DNA of 64,000 bases from Paragyromitra xinjiangensis (Eukaryota > Ascomycota > Pezizomycetes > Pezizales > Discinaceae), in the NCBI GenBank assembly GCA_038503065.1, contig JBCAMK010000020.1, positions 620,001-684,000 on the forward strand, given 5' to 3'. Made by a program: the position numbers and the translations under genes. The notes beneath the pieces were generated by a model. That model was given only the letters and a program-made list of their open reading frames with translations, did not search any database and was not told where the DNA came from. Below are positions 45,801 to 57,551 of the stretch, in pieces (position 1 is the first letter of the stretch; every line of letters begins with the position of its first letter).

Positions 45801-48800
45801 ACGATTGTGGGTCGTTTCCTACTGCCGCTATTTACATTTGATTTTACAGGAACCTAACACCTATCAGATAAGGTATATGGGTTTTTTTTACGCGCGTAGG
45901 CTCCGATCACTAGATCACAGGCGACTGAGTTCGAACTTACTATTACTGAGGTATTACATGTAGCAAATACTCGCTAGAAAATAAAATATGGCGTGATTCT
46001 TAGTTGCAGCAAGCCCTGCCTCCCAAGCCGTATTTATTTTTTTTGCTAGTAAAGGAACAAAGGCTTGGATCATTGGCACCCCATGGCCAAGTTACAGTGA
46101 CGCGATACTCCCATTTATCGTCTTGCAAATTTTGCCACTGTAAGTTGGTGAGATTGAGGTCCCAAAACCCGGTTGTTCGTTAAGGAAAGATCGTTCTGTC
46201 TCTTAAAACCACCTTTATTTCTAAATTTCTAAAGACCTATATCTGTAAACTTATATTATTTTCAAAGCTAGGTGCCTGGGCCAGCCACTTGTGTGAGTGC
46301 TAGACGCCTACCATAGCCATTGATTTTGCTTCTCTAGCTATAGGCACAAATCGCATCGAGGACACAAATAAATAGGCTTGCGGCCTAAGGAATTAACACA
46401 GAAAAAAAGCTCCAGACCCTCACCATTGTAATGGGTCAAGTAGGCTCTCTCCACCTATTAGAATCTCCTTAGGTATCCTGCGGGGCTGCATATCACCTCC
46501 CATCGTTTCCTACTATCTTGTAGCATTCTGCATATAGCGGCCCATATCATTAGATACTGGATATCGATATGCAGTGAGGCTGCGAGTATTTTCCCATGAA
46601 TAACCAATAGATCACTAACGATCATAATCAAAGCTAGCCCCGCTTAGGGCGAACTGAACCTCAAATATATATGGAAGATAAGGATGGCTTACATTTTGTT
46701 GGAGTTTTTTGCACTTGAGGAATATATGCCAATAGATCATTGGCCTAGCCATTTTAGGCTCTAGGGCTCCATACAGGTGCTGAAATAGCCTTCAGGAGGT
46801 CGCAATACTCGTAATAGATAGGAGAGGCTACCCGTATGCAAAGAGTTTGGGGTGGCATTATCCCGCCAATTAAGCCCAAGGCTAATATTCCAGAGATTTA
46901 TTATAAACCGCACCGTAACGGGTGATCGTGGGTGAATGACGTTTGTACATGAGACAGACTGCCTCCGCATCCTATACAAGGCCATATGTTCAGCACGGGT
47001 TTGTATGGACGCGGACTTAGCCTATTTCACAGACGTCATTTAAGTACGAGTAAACGCTGCGCACTTTATGCATGTAGATTCTTCAGATTGTAACCTAATT
47101 GGAACGTTCCAGGATTTACTACATGTGATTCGGAAGAAAAAATATTATCTGACCCAAGCCACCAAGTCACGAGTTTGACCTTCTATATTTGATAGCTTAC
47201 ATGTACTTTGGGTTACTCTCTTGGCTACGGGGTGCTGGGGCCTCCCATGAGAATAAGAGCCAAGATACTATGCATAAGAGTCAAGACCTTGGCGTGAGGC
47301 AAGTGACTATTGTACCAATATGGTGTTTAAACGAAGTAAATCTTTTGTAATGGTAGATAAGTAAGCTAATTTGTATACCAGGGAATGTACTTAACCAAAT
47401 TCCTCAGAATCCCTTTGGGGGCTGGTCCAGTCCGTCTGGAGTCCACAACCATATGCTTATGAAGATAACGAGACCTAGGTTTTGAGGGGTGATTTTTTTG
47501 CGCTACAACTGTTCCAGCCTGATACCTGCAGCATCTCATTGCTAACCCCCATATGGCCACTGGTTTCCCTGTACAAGGATGCTAGTGAAGTGGTGGGAAG
47601 TAATCAAGACTGCATGAGACATGGCACATGAAGGGACACGTTCATCCACCTTTCTGCAGTCAGGGATATGCTGTGATTCGGGGCTCTAACCTTAACACCA
47701 TGATGTGATTTCTCCGAACCGGCTTCGGCTGCCGTTGCATGTAATAGGAGATACACTCCATCCAATCCGAGGCCTTGCACTCATCGAAGAGTGTAACATT
47801 TGGTGAAGTTTCTGGTTATCTTGAAGCTTGGTTCCAAGGCTGCCGAGATCAATCATGGTTCGACTTAACTTCGCGTAACGAAGACCCCAGAGTCGCAAAA
47901 CCCCAATCCTTGGATTAAGATTCAACCCAATATAATTATCATGATCATCCTTGCCCCTCCACACTCATCTACATCACACGTAAATGGTCACCCTCCAAGT
48001 TGGCCACTTGACCACTTGATCCTATTGGTGTCAACCATGACCCCTCGCGAGGAATTAGAAGTATACTCCCATGGTATGAGACATGTCGGTAACTAGCAGC
48101 GGAGGTGTCTCCACAGACATCTATGTATATACTAGAAGATCGAAATAATTCGCTGGCAGACGAGTTCTACAAGATCGAGTCATAGCTAGAATTCAAAGAT
48201 ATCCAGGGTCAGGCTTCCGTTAGGAGTAAAGATCACTGTCGGGGCGACAGAAGCGAAAAAGGTGACAGCCCACAGCCTCTAGATCTTGCCAGTGAGAGAA
48301 AGATGTACACAAGGGGTTGGCTAGTTGGTGTATAGATAGCGTTTTCCTGGCGATTAACCAAGCAAGCCTTTTCAAAGTAACTCCCATATATACATACGTA
48401 CATATACTTACGTGCGATATCCATTATGCATCGATTATTGTTGGCATGTAATAACCAAGTATATAATGTCGGGATTCTTCACCGACCGATTGACCGCGTA
48501 GCGTAGCTTGGTCTCGGCTGCAGTTTATTTTATCCCAGAAGCCGATTTTAGATCTCCCTCGTTGCGATCAAGCTATCATTAGCTATAGAGGAAATTAGAT
48601 AAACTAGCCAAGATTATTATACAGAGTGACGAGGATTAAGTACCGAAGGTTTTCTCATAAGTTCACTCCTCTGCGGGGTACCTTTCGAATTCGGGATGGA
48701 CAGTAGCTATACCCAAGTTTTGAAATTAACGAACTAGTTTCCCTATTGGCAAAGTTAGGTTTTTCTTAAATAAAAAAAACATCACGTTTAAGCCTAATCA

Positions 48801-51269
48801 ATAGGGTATGCATGATACTATTATTGGTATTTCAGGGGGTACGTATACGGTTCAAGATATTGGCAATTTACTTGGTACTGCAAAGGACCCCGTTAGCATT
48901 GACATTGGAACCTCTAGCACACAGTATACGTACGTACTTGGATGCCTTATTTTAACCACCATCTTGATCAGGTGATATTCAACGCGTTCTGCTACCGCCT
49001 CCTTATTCAGTCATGCTACCCCGAGCTTACTATCCTTCTTCTCCTAGGCTCTTGCCTGCTTACCGAAACAGCCTAGATCAAATATTCAGCACTTTCGTAT
49101 CAAAGAATGAAGCGTGAAGATCATAAGTTCGAGGCCTGGGCCCGGGCTGGACTGGGCATGCAAAACTAACCCAGGGTGTCGAGGCTAGTCACTGAGCAAC
49201 ATCTATTATTTCCTATCTAAAACCTTAGCACTATAAAACCCTCAATTACGGCAGATAGGGGGCTTCTATACCAACCCCCCCCACTCAACCCCCACCCTCA
49301 CGCGTGGGTAGGAGTCACTATGTCTTACCGCTAACCTCTCTGTAGCACGAAATTAAATTCGCACCAACATTGATTCGATATAACAATTCTCAGCCTTAAC
49401 GAATCCGAACGCAGGCCTTCTCTACCCCCGCAGATCAATCTACTGTACCTAGTTAATAGCGCAGCTCTATATGATAGTGATCCCTTGTTTGCCTAGTCAG
49501 AACCAATGAATTAAAATGTGCAAAGTGAGGCTCTAACATGTATTTTATTGCAGCTAGTACCCTTAAGCTTTGCCACTTTGGCAATCTGTATTTCAAGTCC
49601 AAGACCTAGTTCTCTAGATTTATCTCGGAACTCAAAAGTTCAAGATTTGCTGTGAAGAACAACACTCGCCATGGTAAATCCCCCAAACCCGACTTAGGGG
49701 TCTATTATAATATGATACGAGTGCAAATCGTCGCATCCTTATCGCTTCGTGACAGCTATCGCTGGTAGCAAAACGTTAATTTCACAGATTCGAAGTGCAT
49801 TCGTTGAAACATTAGTTATAGCTCAAACTCTTCAAAAAGTTACAGAACTACGCGCATGACTCTTCCTTGGATGTTCTCCACCGGACGCAACCCCTTCTGC
49901 CTAATAAATACCCCAACCGCTTGACGTCCTATAGGGTTTCTTGCTGTTAAAATTTGGTGGATGTTAGTGCGTGGACGTGAACAAATTGTCATGAGAAAGT
50001 GTGATCAACAGAGCAGCAAGAGTATTAAAAGAGAAATATTATTTTGATAAGAAATCAACTTGGGACCAAACACTCTGTTGTGATGTCGTTCGATCAGCCG
50101 AATTCGGAAGTTGAATAAGCAAAAAAAACTCCCAAAACCAAAACAAGCTTATGAAACAAAACAAAACAAAAGAGCAAAACAACCTGTGTTTATTTACATG
50201 CCATCAACAAGAGTTTCATCTTTTGCTGTCTCAATTCTTAGCTCAGTCCGTGCTTAGAACGCATGGAAAATCCTTCAACCGCGGACGATCCGTCTGTACA
50301 TATTCGCAACACGGTTCAACGTCCCGGGGCGTGTTAATCGTTCCTCGGTTCCGCCAGATCCTCACGCTACACCAGAACGGGATCAGCCTTATGACGCAAT
50401 ATAGCGATTTTCTAGACTTTTTTTGCCACAGATCTGTGGATGTTGTTTTGCTTATTTTCTTATTTTCGCTCCCTTTCTTTAGGATGGGCAATGGCAATAT
50501 AATATGCGACTCTTCTCTAGTAGCTTAGAAACGTGAGGGGTATTTATTGGGAATTGGTATAGGGCATAGACTGAGCTTGGGTTCACGACAGCTATGGACG
50601 CTACTACGGACTTATGAGGTCATTTGACGTGTTTCCGACGCGCACGTGAATAAATTGTAAACAACTGTTTAACTCGCGACCAGAAAACTGTTTTTCTAGA
50701 AGTAATCTAAATTGAGAACTGAGAACCTTGGTTTCTTATTTCCCTTAACCATGGAATTTGATACGAAGTTCTACGTGGGCATCGCGATGATTTCCCGGTT
50801 TGTTTACTAACCTCCATGCAGGCGTCTTGAAAAGGTCGGTGTATCACAGAAACCGCGACAGACTTTTCTCAGACCTGCTGTTGAGAATACCTACAATTCA
50901 AGGAGAAAGCACCCGATACAAGGCAAACAAACCACTTGACCCAGTTATATCCATTCTCGGTGACGGATATTCAAGGGCACTATCAAGTTTATCAGGCTTT
51001 GAAGAATCGAGTTCTTGATATCAAGTCTTGGCGTTGTGGGCGTTGTTGTGACAGTCCTCCGTCGCCACTGGCCGCATCGACTCGCCCACTTCAAACACCG
51101 CGTCCGCCGCCATCACCGTGTCTGTTACTGCAGTCAGCCTTCACCCACGACGACGACGACCCCACAACGACACTGCTCACCACCACCGCGAACAACACGC
51201 ACCTCATATCATCGCCCGCTTTGACGTCTCCCTGCACCGAGCTCAACTTTCAGCAAAGTCTCTCCTAGT
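42837..51269. other. Long gene-poor tract
   Basis: I found no supportable gene in these 8.4 kb. Frames over 60 codons are isolated, on mixed strands and without known motifs. Small direct repeats occur (for example CAGAAACAAGTAG twice near 43.42 and 43.46 kb) and A or T homopolymers are frequent. No transposase, integrase or reverse-transcriptase motif was recognised. The right end must contain the promoter of the forkhead gene. Confidence 0.4.
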
Positions 51270-51428
51270 GTAAGCTCTCTTTCTCTCTTTCCCTCTTACC
51301 TGATGTTTCGTTTCGTGTCTTCGCGTACAGTGTTCCCTCACGCCGTGGCGACACTCCCCGTTTACCCTGGTGATGAATTGAACGTCACGCGTGATGCAAT
51401 GCCGCTAACCCATGCAATCCGCCCACAG
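51270..51428 (+). other. Probable 5'UTR intron of the forkhead gene
   Basis: A GTAAGC donor at 51270 and a CCCACAG acceptor ending at 51428 bound 159 nt just upstream of the ATG at 51500. The exons on either side would be CT-rich leader. The sites are good but nothing confirms their use. Confidence 0.4.
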
Positions 51429-51499
51429 TGATAGTCATCCCATACGAAACAACCTCCCCCACCCCCAGTTCATCTCGTAGAGACATCCTCTACCCTACG

Positions 51500-53941
51500 A
51501 TGCCGCCCTCAACGCATCGTCGGACTCGGGCACGTCGCACCGGTTCTACTCCAGACCATGAGCTTCCAGATTCCTCTCCTTCACGCCCACGAAGCAAGAG
51601 ACGCAAGGTAGCCTCACTCTCTCGCTCATCTTTTAACACGCCGATCACAAGGATGGGCCGGCTAGGCAGATCATCATGATCATCTTTCGCGGAATGCTTA
51701 ATCTTGCGGCAAGACCATGATATGACGTCCAAGTATCTATTGGCTGACCTTATCGCCCTCTATCTAGCTCCAAGAAACCCAGGAACCTACTCCCCTCTCT
51801 CAAGCAGATCAGGTGAATGCAGTCATTGCCTCCTTGGCGATGCCAGATCCTAACCCTATGGTTGCTGTCCAACACGCCAATGATGAAAACTTCCGCCAGA
51901 ATACCCAAGGGATCACCGCATATGCCAAAGTAGCAGGTGCTACTTGGACTTACTATGTGAAGGACTTGGTTGTTCGTATTGGCCGTCCGCCAGATGCCCG
52001 TGCTGCTGGCACCGCCGGATCACCTACACCACCACCTCAATCAAAAGCTGAAGACGTTGTCCACATTGACTTGGGTCCAAGCAAGTTGGTATCTCGGAAC
52101 CATGCTACAATCAGCTACGATGTGAATGGACAATACAGCTGGCGACTCCATGTTGTGGGAAGAAACGGTCTCAAGGTTGATGATGAGCCCTACAAGAAGG
52201 ATTCTACAATTGTGCTTCGGAGTGGAAGTGTCATTGAAATTGGAGGTGTACAAATGATGTTCGTCCTTCCGGATACGGAGATCGTTATCGCCCAATCAGT
52301 TCTTCGACGTTCAAAACCAGTTACATTTCCCCTTGAAGATGATTTACAACTTCACCCAACTCAGAGTAATGAGTCATCAAATTATGATACTTCCACAATA
52401 CCTTCTTCGCAAAATGCAAGGCCTTCCTCCTCTTCTCTGCAATTGTTGCCGCCCATATCAGCCGACCCAACCTTGCAACCCGAGATTGCCGCAAAGAGAG
52501 AAAATGCACCAGCATATCACCGTGGCCTTGTCCTTGAATCCACTGAAGACGTCGACTATGCGGACGATTCGATGAGAGAAGTCAAGCCACCATTTAGTTA
52601 TGCACTTATGATTGCCCAGGCAATTTTATCCAGCGAAGGAGAGCAGTTAACCTTAGCCTGTATTTATCAATATATTCAGGACAAGTATGCGTTTTATCGT
52701 CACTCAAATACTGGTTGGCAGGTCAGTTACATCGTCCATCTCTCGAATATAGAACCATCACACTAAGCAGTAGTTGTGTAGAATTCCATTCGTCACAACC
52801 TGTCACTCAACAAAGCCTTCCGAAAGATTCCTCGCCGTACTGATGAGCCGGGCAAGGGTATGAAATGGGAACTTCTACCAGAACATCGTGACGAGTACAT
52901 CAAGAAACTTCAAAAGCCCCCTAAGACTGGGCCAGGTCGCCAAAGCTCTGTTCCAAACTCTCCGTCTTCTCCCAAACTCTCATCAAAAAGCGTTGTACCA
53001 CACCTGCAACCAATCAGCCAACCGCTCTCTCAGAGTTCAGGTTCCCAAGGGCTAAGACTAGATGATTCACAAGACCTCGGTTTGAAGTACCCTACTATCA
53101 AACATTCCCCAAGATCCGTAACCCCTCCACCGATCACATCATATCGAGTAGCACCTCTAGAAGCATACACTCCCGATCGTGGCTCTAGGCTTCCAACCCT
53201 TCCAACCTTTCGCAACCAGGATAAGCCGCTTCTTGATACCTCTATCAATGCCCACCATACCCGTCGGGCTAGTTTAATTCAACCTGCAAATGCAAATGAA
53301 ATGATTTCATCGTCTCAGAATCACCATGCCTCCTCTATCCACGGTGATATTAACACTATCCCTCCCTCACCATCACAGCATTCTCCATATGCCGATGATA
53401 ACCCGGCTGTAACGGCTATGACTCCAGCTCCGCAGCGGCAACATCCGAGACTTGCACCCCCAAGCACAGGGCAGCTTCCGTCGTCATATCTGCCCACTTC
53501 ATCTCCGGCACCATTTTGGAAATATATCCATTTTGGGTCGACGCCTGCAAAGCCAAATGACTATAGCCCGCTAAAGGATTTGCATAGCTCTTCGCCACCA
53601 CCAGCCTCGGGGCTCGATGATGGAAGTGGGGTGCATGGACATAGAGAATTAGCGAGTCCGTTGAAGGAGAGGGGGAGAGGGTTCCGATTAGGGGCTGGGC
53701 CGGAACTCGTGCCAGATTTGAAGGAGGAAGACGATGAAGACGGGATGGGAGATTTGCATGGGATTGATTTGACTAGGTACGTATCTGCTGTTGACTACCT
53801 TGCTAGTACTTTCGCCCAAGATCATCGGTGTCTTTATCGATCTGTTGGAAACTGATCAACTTGGTTTTGTTTAGGGGTTTTGAGAAAATTGGGAAATTTC
53901 ATATGAATGGAAGAATTCATGAGAGTGATTGGGGTGCGTAG
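51500..53941 (+). CDS. FHA-forkhead transcription factor (Fkh1/Fkh2 type), 4 exons
   Basis: A nuclear regulator of 707 aa. Fkh1/Fkh2 proteins drive cell-cycle (G2/M) gene expression in yeasts and influence conidiation and development in filamentous fungi. Exons are 51500-51607, 51768-52721, 52782-53776 and 53875-53941, all in frame. The basic N-terminus (THRRTRARR) could be a localisation signal. The FHA domain spans about 100-205, with [20 protein letters not shown] and RNGLKVDD; it reads phosphothreonine marks. The forkhead winged helix starts at about residue 308 ([17 protein letters not shown]) and continues [21 protein letters not shown], with intron 2 between Gln354 and Asn355 inside the recognition region. 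The long C-terminal tail has many Ser-Pro/Thr-Pro sites, as expected for a CDK target. The first ATG after the leader acceptor was chosen as start. Confidence 0.92.
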
Positions 53942-54688
53942 GTGATGAGGATGAGGATGAAGCTTTCATCTATGCATCAATGGCTCAATACGAAGGGATG
54001 AATTGCTCATACAACAAAAAAATAAATGGGAATTATGACAGGTAACGTTGGTTGGGATGGATTACACAAAAAAAGGCCGGGTATTTACTTATTAGGAAGT
54101 TTAGGCGCGGTGGATTTCTATTACATAACTTTTCGGGTGTTTTAATTTTTTTTTCTTTCCCTTTCTTTTGGTTTGAGGTTTATGTCCAGTTCTTTGGATC
54201 TTGAGGGTTATTCCGGCGTTGTTATCGTTATTTCTTGGGGTCTTGCCTGTGATTTCAGGATGCCAACACCGCGCTACTACTTGCTCATTTCGAGCCGGCG
54301 CCGGCAAGTTGCTATGTTCGCTATTCCTTTCCTGCGCTTTTCTCGGTTGAACCCCCCGGTGGCAGGGACCACGGATCTCGTTCTTCCTTTCTTTCTAACG
54401 ACCTGTATGAATGACGCTTCCTTTTCTTTGTCTTTTTTTTGAGATTTCGGCTTAAATTTTGGCCTTACTCCTTGGAGTATTTTATTTTTGGATCTGCGGT
54501 TGGGCACGTTTGTTGTGGTTTGTGGGGAGACAAAAACTGAGACCGGCTAGTACTTGGGATTTCCCGATTGGGTGGTACGCGAAATAGTTTGAGAGTCTAC
54601 TGGCTTTGTAGGCGATAATGTGTTACCATATCTCGGAATCAAGAAAATAAAATATACGGAAAAATACTACTCGCTCAGATGGCTTAAG

Positions 54689-54730
54689 TGCAGGATGGAG
54701 TGCAGGATGGAGTGCAGGATGGGGTGCAGG
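54689..54730 (+). repeat. 12-nt tandem repeat, about 3.5 copies
   Basis: The unit TGCAGGATGGAG is repeated head to tail; the third copy has a G change near its end and a partial fourth follows. It is a minisatellite in non-coding DNA. Confidence 0.85.
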
Positions 54731-54924
54731 GCCCAATTCACGTCTCCAACCTTCGTATATCAATCACGGAAGACTCCCCCCAAAATACGTCTTTCGGCTC
54801 TTTGACGCTTTCGGCTCAGATTCACATGCGATACTCCCGTATCTATCCCTTCATTTGCAATTTAGCTAGGGAATGAGGTTTTTGGGGTATCTACCGTGAG
54901 ATACCATTACATACTCTAGTATCT

Positions 54925-54936
54925 GGGGGGGGGGGG
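54925..54936 (+). repeat. Homopolymer of 12 G
   Basis: An uninterrupted run of 12 guanines in non-coding DNA. Its length may be unreliable in the assembly. Confidence 0.85.
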
Positions 54937-56654
54937 ATACAGCGGGCACCAATGAAGTCGAAATGGTTCATCTTGGGTAATAGTACAGTACGTACAGTCC
55001 GAAAAACTCCGAATTCTCCATTTTGGTGCGTCACGGCTACCTACATGTAAGTATGTACATGTATTCCTATCAGCAACCAGGGCCGTGTCCTTTCTATTCG
55101 ACGTTTCCAGTACCCTGGTTGCGTTATTTTCAACACGGATAACCCGAATGAAAATCGGTCCAGAATAAACCCGCTCTGACATATGCTTACTGTACCCCAG
55201 GTGCCGGGGGGGAGGGGGGGATGGGGGGATGGGGGATTAGTGGGATATTTGTGGGGCTGTTCCGACACACGAGAAGTCAGGGCCGACCCGGGCTAAATAT
55301 TGATACCCGCGGGCTTCGGCAACGGTTTCGGGTGAGGCTGAGGTCTGTGCCCTTAGCGATACACGTGCCTGACACGGTCCGGAGAGTATGGTATAGTGGA
55401 GGAACGGTTTCAGGGGGGGAGGGTGGTGGTGGTGGCGGTGGTGGAATAGTGACAGGCACGGAGAGACAGGTGGGGGAATAGTGTTACGAGAGCCCCATTC
55501 CCGTAGAAGGGGGAGGGGGGGAAAGACGTTGCAGTGGGGGAGGAACGGTTGGTGAAATAGGTATCCCGTGCTAGAGATTAGAAGGCGGAGCCTCCGGGAA
55601 CCGGGGAACTGGGAGGTTGTTCCTACCGGTGTGAAAATGTCTTGCCTGGGATGTTTGACCGACCGAATCTTAGCTATCTCTTCTCGAACGTGGGTGCCGG
55701 GGTGGCGAGTGGAGTGACGATTGTGCTTGGAACACTTAGTGGTTTCTGGGGTCGGGCGATTTGGATTAAGGCTGGTTACGTTTGGTCTGGTCTGGAGTAG
55801 AGCAGCGGGATGCCGAGGCTGGCTGGCTGGCGGTTACTGAAGTTAGGGGGTGGGTGGGTGGGATGGGATGTCCGAACTGGACTCTGGCCCACGTAGGTAT
55901 CGTATGTACATGATAGATTAAATCCTATATCCTAGGCAATATGCCAGTATGAGGGTGTATGCGCACCAAAGCCTTAGCGAAAATCGTGCTCGGTACACAC
56001 TTTATATCACAGATAGCCAAGATCTGCTCGAGTCCCATACTACGGCAAATCTCCCCGGAAAAGCAAAATGCCAACGGGTGCAAGAAAATCCGTATGTATG
56101 TAAATCAGCAAAAGAAAATAACGTTACAGGCTATACGATACCTCCATATGTGTGGCACTGTGGAGCAGACACATCCTAAGATATGCCAACCCCACGGACC
56201 AATAGGAATCGGGGATTGCCATCACACTTGATCACTCGCTTACTCCTGAGCTTTCCGATCGTGCTTTCAGCTCACCATCCGTTATCTCTCAAGTAGGGGT
56301 GCTTTGGATTACTTTGTTGTTTATGCCTCGACTTGCCAGACAGCCCAGAAATGCCAATGAATTACTCGAAAGGGACCCATCCCTAGACTGCACACACAAT
56401 CATCATGCCATACAATTCTAAACTCCGCCAACCGCAATATGATAGTCCGTGAAGCCCTACACTCCGCCAAATGAAACATAAAGAGAAAAAAAAAAGTAGA
56501 CGCCGTAAAGTACAGAAGTTCAAACGCCGACACATATTACAAACACCAACAAATGAAGAAGGGAACAAAAAATAAAAATAAATAAAAAAACAACCCATGC
56601 GCCTGCTCACGTTCACTACACCAGACCCATGATGAAACAGAAGGAACATGATAA

Positions 56655-57551
56655 CTAGAAACTATTTGACAGGCCTCGCTGCTTTTTCCCTGGATGCTGC
56701 TGTTTACTCTCCAACAGACTGCTGTCGGAGAGCCGTCGTTTCAGCGAGAAGGTCTTCAAGAACGGCGGTTGAGCGAGGATGACTGTGGTGATGGTAGTGG
56801 TGCTGCTGGTGGTTGTGTTGTTTTTCTCATCGCTCACCTCTGGAGGCTCTATCTTGACGGATTTCGAATTTGGGGTTGGTTGCTCTTTAGGTTCGTCTAG
56901 AATCTCAACTACCCGGCTTTCCAATTCTTTAGGTTCTGGCCTGTGGCTCTCCTCCTGTTTTGTCCGATATAGTTCATCCTCTTCATCCTCATCGTCAAAG
57001 CCATCCTTGAGGGCATCGACCTCCTCCTCTAGCTCTTCTGTTTTCACCTCCAGATCGTTTAACCTCCCATCGACTTCCATGCCCAGTCTCTCTATCCCGA
57101 ATAACCGCTCCTCCGCTTCCTCCATGCGTTCAACTAACTCGTTCACCTTGTTATCCAGCTCTCGTAGCCCATTCATCATCCCTTTGATCTCTGGTTGATA
57201 AGCAGTCATCTCGTTCCTCTTCTTGGAGTTCTGAGCATCGAGTTGTTCCAGCCGTGATATCCGGTTCATCAAAGAAGCGTAAGCCCCAATAGTAAGAACT
57301 GTGCTGGGAGAAGACGGTGTAGGTGGTGGAGTAGGTTCTTGCGAGTGATAACAAGCGTGATGGCCACAGGCGCAAAGATCCGCTGTATGTGGGTTTGGCC
57401 AGAAATTTCGACACTGGCATCGTACGGATTGGGTGGCATTGAAGGCAAAGGAAGGCACTGAATCAGCATAAACGACGAAACCGCAGTCTCCTGTCGGGAG
57501 GAGCCTTCTGGGAGCCAAGACCATCGACTGTGGATTGTATGCGCGATACAT
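56655..57551 (-). CDS. Coiled-coil protein with an N-terminal Cys/His motif, unknown function
   Basis: A single-exon frame of 298 aa from MYRAYNPQS. Residues about 43-72 carry a dense Cys/His motif, C-x-C-x12-C-x-C-x-H-H-x-C-x-H, then Glu-Pro. The spacing suggests metal binding, and similar short motifs occur in uncharacterised filamentous-fungal proteins. Residues about 90-190 are strongly heptad-patterned and charged (RISRLEQLDAQNSKKR, NKVNELVERMEEAEERL), predicting a long coiled coil and hence dimerisation. An acidic stretch (DDEDEEDEL) follows, then a Ser/Thr-rich linker and a basic tail (LKRRLSDSSLL, GKKQRGL) that could be a nuclear signal. The ATG at 57551 is the first in frame. A frame upstream (57.56-57.67 kb) might be an extra exon. 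I do not recognise the family; a scaffold or nuclear factor is possible. Confidence 0.72.
   Translation of the reverse strand: MYRAYNPQSMVLAPRRLLPTGDCGFVVYADSVPSFAFNATQSVRCQCRNFWPNPHTADLCACGHHACYHSQEPTPPPTPSSPSTVLTIGAYASLMNRISRLEQLDAQNSKKRNEMTAYQPEIKGMMNGLRELDNKVNELVERMEEAEERLFGIERLGMEVDGRLNDLEVKTEELEEEVDALKDGFDDEDEEDELYRTKQEESHRPEPKELESRVVEILDEPKEQPTPNSKSVKIEPPEVSDEKNNTTTSSTTTITTVILAQPPFLKTFSLKRRLSDSSLLESKQQHPGKKQRGLSNSF

Larger units (their letters stand above)
53942..56654. other. Gene-poor tract
   Basis: No gene is seen. 53.95-54.5 kb probably includes the forkhead 3'UTR. 55.2-55.9 kb is G-rich on the + strand with GGT runs and appears low-complexity. Confidence 0.4.

Noticed and set aside
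50151..50528. 125-codon plus-strand frame with a hydrophobic C-terminal part
   Set aside because: Starts within an A-rich tract, shows no domain, and the hydrophobic part comes from T-rich DNA.
29500..51000. Search for retroelement or DNA-transposon proteins, long terminal repeats and CRISPR-like arrays in the gene-poor tracts
   Set aside because: No RT, integrase or transposase motif, no long direct or inverted repeat pair and no regularly spaced repeats could be recognised by eye. Degenerate elements cannot be excluded.
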